Numbered from the stretch's first letter, positions 19,230-29,259 are shown. The stretch: 64,000 bases of DNA from JACRCT01 sp049841135 (GCA_049841135.1 JASGHK010000005.1:1116001-1180000); one strand, 5' to 3'. Numbers and translations: made by a program. The notes: generated by a model not told the origin, from the sequence alone.

Positions 19230-20738
19230 TCAGATGCAGCTGCCCTGTCCGTCGCAGTGGTCGCCGGTCGTCGCCGGGTTGCCGTCGTCACAGGCGGTGC
19301 CCGTCGGCTTGGGCGGGTAGACGCACTGGCAGTTCGGTCCGCCGATGGTCCCGGACTGCTCGAAGCACGCGCTCGGAGGCGTCGCACAGTTCGACGCGCA
19401 GATCATGCAGCGGCCGGTCGCGGAGTTGAGGCTGGTGCCGGAGCTGCAGGTGCAGGTGCCATCGCGGCTGCAGACGCCGAGGATGGACGGGACGATCAAG
19501 TCGTCGTTGCAGGTCTGGTCCTGGCCGAAGGTGCAGACGCCCTGGGGGACGCCGGCGCAGCTCCCGCTGGTGCAGACGTCGTTGGCGGTGTTCGCGTTAC
19601 CGTCGTCGCAAGCCGTGCCGTCGGGCAGTACCGGGAAGTTGCACACGCAGTTCTCGCCGAGCGTCGCGGGGCCCGCGTGGCAGAGGTCGGGCGGCGTCAC
19701 GCAATTCGACGGGCAGGCCTTGCAGCGCCGGGTCTGGGTGTTGAGGCTGTAGCCGGAGTTGCAGGTGCAGGTGCCGCTCCCGGTGCAGACGCCCTCGTTC
19801 CCGGTGGCCTGCGGGTCGTCGTTGCAGGTGTCGTCCTGGCCGACGATGCAGACGGCCTGCGTCCCGAGGCACAGGCCCTGGCTGTCGCAGACGTCGTTGC
19901 TGGTCGCCGCGTTGCCGTCGTCGCAGGCGGTGCCCTCCGGCTTGGGCGGATAGACGCACCGGCAGTTCGGCCCGCCGATGGTGCCGAACTGCTCGAAGCA
20001 CGGCGTCGGCGGCATCGCGCAGTTCGAGGGGCAGGCCATGCAGCGGCCGGTCTGGGAGTTGAGGCTGTAGCCGGAGTTGCAGGTGCATGTGCCGTCGGCG
20101 TTGCAGACGCCGCTGACCCCCTGGCTCGGGTGGTCGTTGCAGGTGTCGTTCTGGCCGAAGGTGCAGGCGGCATCGGCGAGGCCTGCGCAGTGCCCGCTCG
20201 TGCAGACGTCGTTGGAGGTCGCCGCGTTTCCGTCGTCGCAGGCCGTGCCGTCCGCCATGACGGGGTAATTGCACTCGCAGTTCTCGCCGAGGGTCGCCGG
20301 GCCCGCGTGGCAGAGGTCGGGCGGCGTCACACAGCCCGACGGGCACGAGATGCACTTGCCGGTCGTGGTGTTGAGGCTGTAGCCCGCCTTGCAGGAGCAG
20401 ACACCGCTCTTGGTGCAGACGCCCTCGGGCGTCGAGACGGGGTCGCCGTTGCAGGTCTGGTCCTGCCCGAAGGTGCACTGCGCGGTGGTGCCGGCGCACT
20501 GGCCCGCACCGTTGCAGACGTCGTTGGCGGTCGCCGGGTTGCCGTCGTCACAGGCGGTGCCCTGGGCCTTGGCACTGTACGAGCAGACCTTGGCGGCCTC
20601 GTCCCAGGTCCCGGTCGCGAGGTAGCACGTCTTGTTCGGCGGGTCCTGGCACTCGGTCCCGACGTTCTGGGTCGGCAGGATGCACGAGGCGAGTGAACAG
20701 CCGAGGAGGAGGGTCAGCAGGCGAAGGGAGGTCTTCAT
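19230..20738 (-). CDS. Cys-rich repeat lipoprotein
   Basis: A lipoprotein signal (LLTLLLGCSLASC) is followed by about five modules of 90-95 residues, each with GTACDDGN, NDVC, a CTFGQDQTCN-type core, CTCNSGYSLN and ACPSNC. Two module flavours alternate: one has PPDLCHAGPATLGENC, the other a CFEQFGTIGGPNC form. Such arrays are common in myxobacterial secreted proteins and are thought to be disulfide-bonded surface modules; no enzymatic domain is visible. Internal gene conversion is likely given near-identical blocks. It lies downstream of a sigma-factor operon on the same strand, 87 bases after it, so co-expression is possible. Confidence 0.85.
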   Translation of the reverse strand: MKTSLRLLTLLLGCSLASCILPTQNVGTECQDPPNKTCYLATGTWDEAAKVCSYSAKAQGTACDDGNPATANDVCNGAGQCAGTTAQCTFGQDQTCNGDPVSTPEGVCTKSGVCSCKAGYSLNTTTGKCISCPSGCVTPPDLCHAGPATLGENCECNYPVMADGTACDDGNAATSNDVCTSGHCAGLADAACTFGQNDTCNDHPSQGVSGVCNADGTCTCNSGYSLNSQTGRCMACPSNCAMPPTPCFEQFGTIGGPNCRCVYPPKPEGTACDDGNAATSNDVCDSQGLCLGTQAVCIVGQDDTCNDDPQATGNEGVCTGSGTCTCNSGYSLNTQTRRCKACPSNCVTPPDLCHAGPATLGENCVCNFPVLPDGTACDDGNANTANDVCTSGSCAGVPQGVCTFGQDQTCNDDLIVPSILGVCSRDGTCTCSSGTSLNSATGRCMICASNCATPPSACFEQSGTIGGPNCQCVYPPKPTGTACDDGNPATTGDHCDGQGSCI

Positions 20739-20824
20739 CGACGGCTCCTGGGAAGGAAGAGGCGGCCCTGTTTGGCGAAAGTGCCCATGAGTGACCTGGG
20801 CTCAGGGAATCCGTCTCGGAATCG

Positions 20825-21671
20825 TCAGGGAACGCCGCAGGCCTCGGCGATGCGGGGCAGGGATGGATGCGACGGCGCCTCGCGGACGAGCTCGCCGCGC
20901 TCCAGGAAGGCCTCCGGACGACGGTCGAGCTTGCAGAGGGCGAGGATGCGGATGACCCGCGCCTCTGCCTGCATGAAGCCCACGGGGCAGGTCTGCGCGA
21001 ACTCTTTGGCGAGCGCGAGCGCCGCGGCTGGATCGGACTCCAGTCGGCTCTGGGCGGTCTTGAGCAGGCGGAACGCCTGGTCCTGCGGACAGAGCGGCGG
21101 CGGGGGCGGCGGGGCGACTTCGATCGGCCGGTCAGGCCGGACGACAGATGGCACAGGCGGAGGCGCGAGCTCGGGAGCGGGCGCCGTCGCAGCGGGCTCG
21201 GGCTCGACCGCGGGTTCTGGAGCGGCGACGCGCCGCGCCGGGATGGCAGCGGGAAGCGGCGCCGGGCTCGATTCGAACAGGCGCCATTTCGGGCGGCGGG
21301 GCGGCGGGGACCGGCGGCTCGAGGGCGACGGCGGGAGCGGTCTCGGGAGTGGCCGGAGCGCTCGGCGTGGCTGCGGGCCAGGCCACCGGCGCAGAGATCG
21401 GCGCGGGCTGGGTGGCGACATAGACGACGCTCCCCGTCGTCACGGCCGCCGCCGCGCCGATGAAGAGCGCCACCTTCACGAAGGACAAGCCCGCGGCGGC
21501 ATTCGCGCTGGCTGCCGCCTTGGCGCCCGCCGCGGACAGGGGAGCCAGAGGAGCGAGCGCGAGGCGGTGCTGCAGGCCCGACAAAATTCGGGACTTGTCC
21601 GAGGCCGTCGGCTCCTGCGCGGACCGCGAGGCATCGAGGAGGGCGCGGGACTCGGGGGACAGGTCTCTCAT
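20825..21671 (-). CDS. Anti-sigma-factor-like membrane protein with TPR-like tail (one +1 frameshift)
   Basis: About 281 residues. The first 60 are cytosolic and helical (LSPESRALLDASRS, SDKSRILSGLQHRLALA), then one membrane helix (VKVALFIGAAAAVTTGSVVYVA), then a Pro/Ala-rich periplasmic spacer, then a TPR-like region (DQAFRLLKTAQSRLESDPAAA, PEAFLERGELVREAPSHPSL). The start overlaps the sigma-factor stop as ATGA, the usual sigma/anti-sigma coupling. The frame breaks at GATTC 21270-21274; GATC reads APVRSSPAPLPAAIPARR and joins both halves. No zinc-binding HxxxCxxC motif is seen, so it is not a classic ZAS anti-sigma factor. The role is inferred from position and topology. Confidence 0.75.
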
Positions 21672-22258
21672 CGCTCACCTCGATTCCGTCGGGCGGCTGC
21701 GGCATCGAACTTCTGGCGGGCGACGCGCAGCCTCGAGTAGACGGTGTTCAGCTTGATGCCCAGCGCCTCGGAGATCTCCGGCGCGCTCATCCCCTCGATG
21801 TCGGCCAGGATGAAGACCTCGCGGCGCTCGTCGTCGAGCCTGCTCAGCAGCTCGTCCACGAGCTTGAGGTGCTCGGAGGCCACCGCCAGCTCGTGCGGGC
21901 CGGGCCTGGCGTCCACCACGGATTCGAACAGCGGGTCGTGCTCGTCGCGCGAGCGAGCGCGGCGGCGGTGCTCGGCGGCGACGCGCGTGGCGATGCCGGC
22001 GAGCCAGGTGCGCACCGAGCTGCGCCCCTGGAACTCGGCGAGGCGCCGGTAGGCGACCATGAACACGTCCTGGACCGCGTCGTCGACGGCGTGGCGCGGG
22101 ACCGCCAGGCGGCACAGGAAGCGCCAGACGAACTCGAAGTGCTCTTCGTAGAGGCGCTCGATGGGGGCAGTCGCCGACGACGGCGCGTCGGAACGCACCG
22201 GCGTGTCGGCGCAGGCTGGAGCCGCTCCCATGCCGGATAGGTGATCCGAGGACCCCAT
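21668..22258 (-). CDS. ECF-type RNA polymerase sigma factor
   Basis: Region 2 is clear (IERLYEEHFEFVWRFLCRL, then DAVQDVFMVAYRRLAEFQG and SSVRTWLAGIATRVAAEHRR), as is region 4 (DDERREVFILADIEGMSAPE and LGIKLNTVYSRLRVARQKF). At 196 residues it is a standard ECF factor. The ATG at 22258 is five bases after the upstream gene's stop; an ATG at 22231 is an alternative. The following anti-sigma-like gene overlaps it by ATGA. The trio (exported protein, sigma, membrane protein) is an arrangement I associate with myxobacteria. The controlled genes are unknown. Confidence 0.93.
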   Translation of the reverse strand: MGSSDHLSGMGAAPACADTPVRSDAPSSATAPIERLYEEHFEFVWRFLCRLAVPRHAVDDAVQDVFMVAYRRLAEFQGRSSVRTWLAGIATRVAAEHRRRARSRDEHDPLFESVVDARPGPHELAVASEHLKLVDELLSRLDDERREVFILADIEGMSAPEISEALGIKLNTVYSRLRVARQKFDAAAARRNRGER

Positions 22259-22263
22259 TTCCG

Positions 22264-23199
22264 TCACGGAAAACGAGCCTCGAGGCCCAGCGTCATCCGC
22301 GCCCCGACCTCGGCGGTCCGATGCAGAGGCTCTCCGTCGGCGTAGCCGGAGACGAAGAAGCCGGGACGCCGCGGATTTGCTGAGAAATCTGCCTCGAGCC
22401 GCACGAGGAACCGTTGGGAGAGGAGCACGCTCGCGGTCCCGCCGAGCAACAGCGACCACCAGATCTCGCGGGCCGACCGCGGGGCGGTGACGCCGAAGCT
22501 CGTCGCCTGCAGGCTGCCCACCTCGCCGCCGGCACACGCCCCCACCCGGAAGCGACCGACGAGTGGTTCCCAGCATCCGCGGAGCGCGAAGGCGACCTCC
22601 TCCTGCAGCTCGAGCCCGATCGTCGCGGTCGGACCGCGCTGGACGCGTTGGGAGAAGCTGCGGCCGCCGGCGAGCTCGATGCGGAAGTCGTCGAGCCAGA
22701 GCCCCAGGGCGAGGGCGGGCGACCAGGCCGGCTCGACCAGGGTGTTCACGTCCGTGGCGAGCATCGCGCGGACGAAGAAGGCGAGCGCGAGCGGCTTCGA
22801 GGGCGGCGGCGGGAGCGGCTTCGCGGGAGCCTCGACCTCGCGGGTGACGGCCAAGGCGACGACGAGCGCCGCCGCCTCGGTCAGCTTCTGGCAGGTCTCG
22901 GCCTCGAGCGTCCGCTCGCCGCGCCAGTCGCGAATCCTCGTCTCGAGCACCATCGACCAGCGCGACTCGCCGGTGGCGGTGACCTGGGCCTTGATGGCCA
23001 TCGGCTCGAGAGAGTGCTCCTGGCCCAGCAAACGGGCGATCTCGAGCTCGGCCTGCTCACTGGAGGGACAGCCTTCGGGCGCGAACCACTCCAAGGTCAG
23101 GCCGGGCAGCGGCTTCGATTCGGCGCGGGCGAGGCCGCAGACAAGGAGCACGAGGAAGGCGAGCGCGCGTGACGAACGCTGCTGGCGGTGAACGCTCAT
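22264..23199 (-). CDS. Exported protein in sigma-factor operon
   Basis: A signal peptide (RALAFLVLLVCGLARA) precedes about 290 residues. The first half has PEGCPSSEQAELEIARLLG and repeated strands (ESRWSMVLETRIRDWRGERT); the second half alternates hydrophobic and polar residues with aromatic ends (ALALGLWLDDFRIELAGG, IGLELQEEVAFALRGCWEPL, EVGARMTLGLEARFP), which suggests an outer-membrane beta-barrel of modest size. It ends five bases before the sigma factor start, so it is the first gene of that operon. A plausible role is envelope sensing upstream of the sigma factor, but that is inference. The ATG at 23199 starts just before the signal peptide. Confidence 0.75.
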   Translation of the reverse strand: MSVHRQQRSSRALAFLVLLVCGLARAESKPLPGLTLEWFAPEGCPSSEQAELEIARLLGQEHSLEPMAIKAQVTATGESRWSMVLETRIRDWRGERTLEAETCQKLTEAAALVVALAVTREVEAPAKPLPPPPSKPLALAFFVRAMLATDVNTLVEPAWSPALALGLWLDDFRIELAGGRSFSQRVQRGPTATIGLELQEEVAFALRGCWEPLVGRFRVGACAGGEVGSLQATSFGVTAPRSAREIWWSLLLGGTASVLLSQRFLVRLEADFSANPRRPGFFVSGYADGEPLHRTAEVGARMTLGLEARFP

Positions 23200-23328
23200 C
23201 GGGCTTCGCTCCGGGCCGCGCATGCTACGCCAGGCGGCGTTGGAGATCGAAGCGCGTCCAACTCAGCGCGTGACCAAGTCACCCTCTCCGCCCCGCCCTG
23301 AGCTTGTCGAAGCAGCACCCGGTGAGGC

Positions 23329-23805
23329 TCACTCCTCGTCGGCCTCGCCCTCTTTGTCCCTACGGGCGTAGTCCTCCGGCTCGAGCGGCAGCGCGAGCCG
23401 CTCGGCGTAGCCCTTCAGCTCCGGCTCGCCGAGGAAGCGTCCTCGATGCAGTCGCAGCAGATAGCGCATGGCGCCGCGCTTCACGGCGCCGCGTGCGTCG
23501 TCCATCTGTTCCGACGGAATGCGCTTGGGTGGCTCCGGCGGGAAAGGGCCGAATTCGCAGGAGCCTCCGCACATCGGGCAATAGGGGTCGACGACGGTGC
23601 CGTGCGCGCGCACCCAGGCGAGCTGAGCGTCGCGCAGCTTGCGAAAGCGTCCGCCGTAGCCGTCGACGACCGCGAGCGCCTGCTCCGCCTCCTGCATCCA
23701 GAACTCGAGGTTGGGGAGCTGCCCCGCGAGCTGGTAGGCGTTCTGCGTCGCGAGTCGCTCGAGCTGCTGGGCGATCAGCTTGGCTTTGTCGGTGGCGTAG
23801 GACAC
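23329..23805 (-). CDS. Hypothetical protein with Cys-rich zinc-knuckle-like motif
   Basis: A 158-residue cytosolic protein with no signal or membrane helix. The N-terminal half is helical (DKAKLIAQQLERLATQNAY, EAEQALAVVDGYGGRFRKL). The centre has CPMCGGSCEFGPFPPEPP, a possible zinc site with three Cys. The C-terminus is acidic and charged (RRDKEGEADEE). I do not recognise the family. It is last in a row of four same-strand genes after an ECF sigma factor and lies 27 bases after the DUF2262-like gene, so it probably shares that transcript. Confidence 0.75.
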   Translation of the reverse strand: MSYATDKAKLIAQQLERLATQNAYQLAGQLPNLEFWMQEAEQALAVVDGYGGRFRKLRDAQLAWVRAHGTVVDPYCPMCGGSCEFGPFPPEPPKRIPSEQMDDARGAVKRGAMRYLLRLHRGRFLGEPELKGYAERLALPLEPEDYARRDKEGEADEE

Positions 23806-23832
23806 GTGAGACCTCCGGCACCTGGCAAGGAT

Positions 23833-24702
23833 TCAGCCGGCCAGGGACGCTGACTCGACCTTTCCTGCGGCGTCGAGGAACACCTCGATGGAGTGTCCGA
23901 GGAAGAGGCCGCCGTCCCCAAACCACACGGTGCCACCGCCGGCATCCGGACCATTCCAGTGGAAGGACTCGAGGCGGATTCGCGCGGCGAGCTGGGCGGC
24001 AGTGATGGCGGCCCCCTCCCCCCACGAGTCGTTGTAGGTGCCGATGAGCTGGGCGGCGACCGCTGCGCGGACCTCGGCGAGCGTGGCCTCGAACCGGCGC
24101 ACGGCCTTCTCCGCGGCCGGGAGCGCGCCGGCGCCACCTTTGCCGACGTACACCTCGTAGGTCTCGCCGGACGGGAGGGCGCGCTTCCCTGTGTACCAAC
24201 CGAACCTGGGCTCCAGCGTGAGCGTGCCCAGAAACGGCGAGCTGATCTGGCTCGGCGGCGCCATCTGCTTCGCCAGCAGCGCGAGGGTCGGGTCGGCGGG
24301 GACGGGCTTGACCGAGACGAGCAGGTACTCGTCTTCGCCGACAGGTCGCCCGAGGCTCTTCGTGAGCGTCGCGGGTCGAGCGACGCGCGCTTCGACGAAC
24401 ACGCCCGCCTTCGGCAGGGTCGCGAAGGCGGTTTGCAGCTCCTTCTCCGTACGGCAGAGATGCCACAACATCGCGCCGGTCTTGTGGGCTGGGCCGCGCT
24501 CGAACTGCCAGGGGCTCAGCGTCAAGCTGGTCAGCCACTCTCCGTCGCGGTCGCCGGGGACCGCCCCATCGGCCACGCCGTCGGGGGCGACGAATCCGCG
24601 GATGACTTGGGTCTCGTTGGCGCTGGGCTTGGACTCGGCGGCCGCGGCCGCAGTCGGCCAGAGGAGGCAACTGGCAAGGATGGGGAAGATCAATCGGGTC
24701 AT
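23833..24702 (-). CDS. Exported DUF2262-like protein
   Basis: The product has a signal peptide (LIFPILASCLLWPTAAAAA) and about 270 further residues. The C-terminal half fits DUF2262: LGTLTLEPRFGWYTGKRAL, ETYEVYVGKGG, then helices with AQLIGTYNDSWGEGAAITAA and a final GGLFLGHSIEVFLDAAG. The N-terminal half (VIRGFVAPDGVADGAVPG, LVSVKPVPADPTLALLAKQM) looks like a separate domain I cannot name. The start has GGAGGGACC just upstream. DUF2262 has no firm function; being exported is unusual for it. It sits between an NTF2-like gene and a Cys-motif protein in a sigma-factor operon. Confidence 0.7.
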   Translation of the reverse strand: MTRLIFPILASCLLWPTAAAAAESKPSANETQVIRGFVAPDGVADGAVPGDRDGEWLTSLTLSPWQFERGPAHKTGAMLWHLCRTEKELQTAFATLPKAGVFVEARVARPATLTKSLGRPVGEDEYLLVSVKPVPADPTLALLAKQMAPPSQISSPFLGTLTLEPRFGWYTGKRALPSGETYEVYVGKGGAGALPAAEKAVRRFEATLAEVRAAVAAQLIGTYNDSWGEGAAITAAQLAARIRLESFHWNGPDAGGGTVWFGDGGLFLGHSIEVFLDAAGKVESASLAG

Positions 24703-24740
24703 GGTCCCTCCGCCGAGGAGGTCTACCACGCGGGACCTGA

Positions 24741-25130
24741 TCACGCGTTCGCGGTGTACGCCCAGTGAGTGTGGACGATCCGCCAGCCGCCGGGGTCGCA
24801 GCGGTAGACCTCGGTGGCGTTCCAGCGGTGGACCTCGCCAGCGGGGCCATGGCTGACGAACTGGAAGGTCAGCACGGCCGCGCCGCCGGCGACCAGCACG
24901 GCAGGTCGAACGAGCTCCCAGCGTGAGGCGAAGATCTTCCCGCGGAGCCCTTCGTAGTACGCGCTGAGTGCGGCCAGGCCGTCGACGCGCGCGGGGAGGA
25001 ACGGGTCGAAGTAGACGACGTCCGGCGCAGAGATCTCGAGGAAGCCCGAGGGATCGCCGCGGCACCAGCGGGCGAGGGCCGCTTCCTCCAGGCGAAGGAT
25101 CTCCTGCTGGGTCGGGTCCAGAAGGTCCAT
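24741..25130 (-). CDS. SnoaL/NTF2-like fold protein
   Basis: The 129 residues follow the NTF2-like pattern: a helical start (QQEILRLEEAALARWCRGDP), FLEISAPDVVYFDPFLPARV, a helix with LSAYYEGLRGKIF, then three strands ending in ATEVYRCDPGGWRIVHTHW. Members act as small hydrolases, isomerases or ligand-binding regulators. Its gene starts 18 bases after the ECF sigma gene; in the ECF41 family a SnoaL-like domain is fused to the sigma factor and tunes it, so a regulatory role is possible but unproven here. Confidence 0.85.
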   Translation of the reverse strand: MDLLDPTQQEILRLEEAALARWCRGDPSGFLEISAPDVVYFDPFLPARVDGLAALSAYYEGLRGKIFASRWELVRPAVLVAGGAAVLTFQFVSHGPAGEVHRWNATEVYRCDPGGWRIVHTHWAYTANA

Positions 25131-25148
25131 GACGTTCTCCGGTGTCGG

Positions 25149-26028
25149 TCAGGTGAGGCGGAGGGCGGCGCGCAGGCCGTCTGCGCGGAGCACCTCGCGC
25201 AGGCGCGCGACGAGGTCGGGGGGCTCGAGGAACGGTTGCTCGCGCCAGAGCGCCGCGCTCGCCTCGTCGACCGCGGACTCCAGGGCCCGCCCGCCGGCGC
25301 TGGCCTTTTCCATGGCGACGACGTGGGGGCGCGCGAAGACGAGCCGCTCCGGGTCGACGATGCCGTCGCGGACGAAGGCGCGGGTCTTCCGCGCGCAGCG
25401 GCACGGGTTCGCCGGGTCGACGAGGCCGCAGCGGCCGCGCAGGAACTCCTCGAGCTGTTGGCGGGCCCGCGCGAGGCGCTGGCGGAAGTTGGCGCGGGTG
25501 AGGCCGAGCACCTCGGCGCCCACGGTGTCACTCACCTCGAGGAGCTCTCCGAGCACGAAGACCAGGCGCTGGTCCCGGTCGAGGCAGAGGAGGAGTCCGA
25601 GAGTGCAGGAGAGCCTCGCCTCCTCGACGAGGAGGCGCGCGTCGGCGAGGGGCGCCCCGTCGGCGAGGTCCTGGTCCGGCGCGGCGTCGAGGTAGGCGCC
25701 GTAGCACTCGAAGCCGTGGACGGACTCCTCCGGCCGGCTGCGGCGGTGGTCGAGGATGCGCCGGAAGGCGATGCGGTAGGCCCAGGTCCGGAAGGCGCTC
25801 TCCCCGCGGAAGGTCGAGAGCCGCGTGACGATCCGCAGGAGCGCCTCCTGAGTCGCGTCCTCCGCGTCGGCGGGGCGCTGCAGCATCCGCAGGGCGACGT
25901 TGTAGAATCCAGCGCTCGTGGCGGCGCAGGAGCTCTTCGAGCGCCTCCGCACTGCCGGCGAGGGCGCCCGCGACGAGGTCCTCGTCGGCGGGGTCGGGGT
26001 TCCAGGTCTCTGCGAGTGGGCTCTGCAT
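25149..26028 (-). CDS. ECF-type sigma factor with C-terminal extension (one +1 frameshift)
   Basis: Region 2 reads EALEELLRRHERWI then YNVALRMLQRPADAEDATQE and SAFRTWAYRIAFRRILDHRR. Region 4 reads LDRDQRLVFVLGELLEVSDT and LTRANFRQRLARARQQLEEF. A conserved tail follows, with NPCRCARKTRAFVRDGIVDP and about 60 more residues, known from a subgroup of ECF-like factors. The break is GAATC at 25905-25909; GATC reads RHERWIYNVALRML, the normal family sequence. The ATG at 26028 has AAGGGG upstream. It leads an apparent operon with the NTF2-like, DUF2262-like and Cys-motif genes, and is divergent from the beta-helix protein. Confidence 0.88.
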
Positions 26029-26129
26029 GGCTCTCATCCCCTTGGACGGAGGGGAAGGTCCGACTGTGACAGAAGCCCGTCGATCCCGCGCGCGAGCCAG
26101 CACCCGAGCTCGCGGGCGATGCGCAGTCG

Positions 26130-26177
26130 GGCAGGTCTGACACCCGCCTCTGACGTCAGACCCATGTCTGACCTGCC
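26130..26177. promoter_or_regulatory. Nested palindromes with three TCTGAC motifs (candidate operator)
   Basis: Arms 26130-26142 and 26165-26177 form a 13-base inverted repeat with one mismatch, and between them TCTGACGTCAGA (26149-26160) is a perfect 12-base palindrome. TCTGAC occurs three times in 40 bases. The site is midway between the divergent sigma gene and the beta-helix gene, which suits a regulator binding site for one or both. Confidence 0.5.
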
Positions 26178-26291
26178 CGCGGCGCACTCCTCTCGGCCAG
26201 AACCGTAACCGCCTGAGATCACGCCCGGCGCCGCCCGCCCCGCCCCGGCCCGCCGCTTGCGTGCGGGCCGCCGCACACGAGAGGAGAACTT

Positions 26292-28926
26292 ATGAAGCGC
26301 CACTTGGCATTCGCAGCGGTCGCAGGGGCGGTCCTGCTCGGGTCGGCCTTGGCCCGGGCAGCGGTCATCAACGTCAACACCACCAACGAGACGTCGACGG
26401 ATCCTTCGGAGTGCACGCTGGCCCAGGCGATCCTCGCCTCCCAGAACGACGCCGCCACTGGCGGCTGCACCCCGGGGCTCGGAAACGACGTCATCAACGT
26501 CCCCGCCGGCACCTACACCCTGACCACCCCGCTCAACGGGGCGACGTACTTCCCCGATCTCGCCAAGACTGTCTCGATTCAAGGCGCGGGGCCGGATCAG
26601 ACGATCATCGAGCGCGCCCCCACCGCGGCCGACTTCCGCTTCTTCAATGGGGTCCAGGCGAGCGGGGCGGTCATCGGCCTGAGCGGGCTGACCCTGCGCA
26701 ACGGCAAGGCCCAGCACGGCGCCGCCTTCCGCACCTACGGCGGCGTCCTCAACGTCGACAACTGCGTCTTCAAGGACAACGACGCCCGGCAGACCAGCGG
26801 CGAGGGCGGGGCCATCTCCACCATGAACTTCTCGGCGCAAGTGACGATCAAGAACTCGCGCTTCGAGAACAACCAGGCCTACAACGGCGGCGCCATCCAG
26901 ACCGGCGGCAAGCTCACCCTGATCGGCAGCACCTTCTTCACCAACAAGTCCGGAAACGGCGGCGGAGCCATCCGTTACACCGGCACCGCCAATGACTTCC
27001 TGCAGGTCTCCGGCTGCACCTTCCTCACCAACGAGGGAGCCCTCTGGGGCGGCGGCGCCATCCACGCCAACGGCGTCATCCGCGTCGACCACAGCTCCTT
27101 CTCCGGCAACACGGCCCCAGGCGGCCAGTCCGCGCAGGGCGGGGCCATCTACGCCTTGGGCACCAGCCTGCTGATCGAGGCCTGCGAGTTCTCCAACAAC
27201 CAGTCCTACTCGCACGGCGCCGCCCTGGACACCAACAGCCTGCCGACCGGAGTCGTCGTCCGCGACAGCTCCTTCTACAACAACCGGAGCGAGGGCCTGG
27301 GCGGGGCCGTGCGGGGCGGCGGGACGTTCCTCAACTGCACCTTCAGCGACAACACCGCGGCCCAGGAAGGCGGGGCCATCTACGCGCAGCGGGCGCTGAC
27401 CCTCAACAACGTCTCCATCGCCAACAACAACGCCGGGTCCGTCGGCGGCGGCGTCCGCTTCGACGCCTCGAGCGGCTTCAAGCTCAGCAACACGGTCATC
27501 GCCAAGAACACCATCCGCACCAGCAACCCGACTCCCAGCGACTGCCAGTCCGACGGGCCGATCGTCACCGGCGGCTACAACCTGGTGGGCGTCAACTGCG
27601 GCATCAGCGCGGCGACCGGCGATCGAGCTCGGGACCCTGGCCGCTCCGCTCGACCCGCAGCTGGCGGGCCTGGACAAGGTGACGCACGCCCTGATGCCGC
27701 TGCCCACCAGCCCGCTCGTCGACCAGGGCAGCCCTGCCGCGGCGGGCACCGCCGACGCCTGCGAGGCCAAGGACCAGGTCGGGACCGACCGGCCCATCGA
27801 CGGCGACGCCGACGGCAACAGCCGCTGCGACATCGGCGCGGTCGAGGCGCCCACGCGGCCCCTCAACGACCTGGGCGTGACCGTCACCGCCAACCCCACG
27901 AGCCTGGTGGTCGGCCTGACGAACGTGACCTTCAGCTCCGTCGTCCAGAACAACGGCCAGCGGCAGGCGACCGGCATCCAGGTGGTGCACGTGCTCTCCG
28001 CGGGCCTGGAGTACCTGAGCTGCAGCCCGGCCAACGCCTGTGTCGCCTCCAGCGCCGACCCGCAGATCATCGAGTGCACCACCCCCGAGCTGTCGCCGGC
28101 GACCAGCGCCTCGGTGGTGGTGCGGGCCAAAGCCACCGGGGCGGGCACGCTGACCGATCACGTCTCGGTGGAGGCGCTGGAGTACGACCCCGCGGCCGCC
28201 GACAACTTCGCGTCGGCCTCGGTGGCCGCCAGCGCCCCGTCGGCGGACGTGGCGGTCACGCTCGAGTCCCAGACCGCCGCGCCGCACGTCGGCCTGCCGC
28301 TCACGCTGGTGACCACCGTCACCAACAACGGCCCCCACCCCGCGGCCGGCGTGGCGCTGACCCAGGACGGGCTGGCAGGGCTGCGCGACCTGACCGTGGT
28401 GACCGATCCCTCGGGCACCTGCACCGGGACCGAGGCGATCTCCTGCGTCCTGGGCGACCTGGCGGCCAACGCGGTGGTCACCGTCACCCTCCATGGCATT
28501 CCCCAGGCAGCCGGCAGCTTGGAGACCCTGGCCCTGGCCCAGGCCGGCACCGGCGACCCCAACGCCGCCAACAACGGTGTCTCCCTCCAGCTCAGCGTCG
28601 CGGCGATGCCGCCTGACGCCAGCGCCCCCGGACCCGACGCCAGCGAACCGCCTGGGCCTGATGCGGCCCAGCCCGGTGCGGATGCGGCCATGCCGGGACT
28701 GGATGCGGCGACGCCGGGGATGGACGCGGCCGCGCCCGGGACCGATGCGGCCCAGCCGGGGCTCGACGCCTCCGTGATTGCCTCGGGCCCGGACGCCGGC
28801 GACGAAGCCCCGCTCTGCCCCGATACCCGGGGCTGCGGCTGTGACACGGGCGGCGGCGCGACGGGGGGCCTGGGCCTGGCGTTGGCGCTGATGGCCCTGG
28901 TGTCCTCACGCCGGCGCCACGGCTAG
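26292..28926 (+). CDS. Exported beta-helix protein with MYXO-CTERM anchor (one +1 frameshift)
   Basis: A signal peptide (LAFAAVAGAVLLGSALARA) is followed by a CSLREA-type start (ECTLAQAILASQNDAATGG) and a right-handed beta-helix of short GGAI-containing rungs to about residue 440. After the helix come two DUF11-like repeats (DLGVTVTANPTSLVVGLTN, SADVAVTLESQTAAPHVGL), a Pro/Asp/Ala-rich linker of PGPDA-type repeats, and a MYXO-CTERM-type tail (RGCGCDTGGG, hydrophobic helix, SRRRHG). That tail predicts surface attachment and places the source near Myxococcota. The frame break lies at GATCGAGCTC 27621-27630. The ATG at 26292 has GAGGAGA upstream. Role at the surface unknown. Confidence 0.88.
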
Positions 28927-29259
28927 CCGCTCGCGGTCTTCATGCCGCCAGCGAGGGCGGCAGTGTTCGGGTGCAGGAGGACCTTCCTCCTGCGTGTCGT
29001 CTGGCACCGTCCCGCGGGCTCTGCGTCGAGGCGGAGCCTCCGCGCGTGCGGCGACTACCTACGGACTCTGAGGCTTCGTCCGGCTGCTAAAGATAGGCAG
29101 CTAGTTTGTGACATGACCGGCGAGCCCTCAGACGCCTACTGGAAGGCGGTGCCAGGCCTCGGCGCTGCAGGACGCGCAGACCTGGCCCGCGGCACGGACG
29201 TCCCCGGGTAGCGTTCGAGGCGTACAATCGCGCCCTGGCCGGGGGGAGCGGGGAAGCTC
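28927..29259. other. Intergenic region
   Basis: A 333-base gap between two forward genes. It includes a locally A/T-richer stretch near 29085-29115 that could hold a promoter for the downstream lipoprotein pair. I see no RNA gene, repeat or terminator hairpin. Confidence 0.35.
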
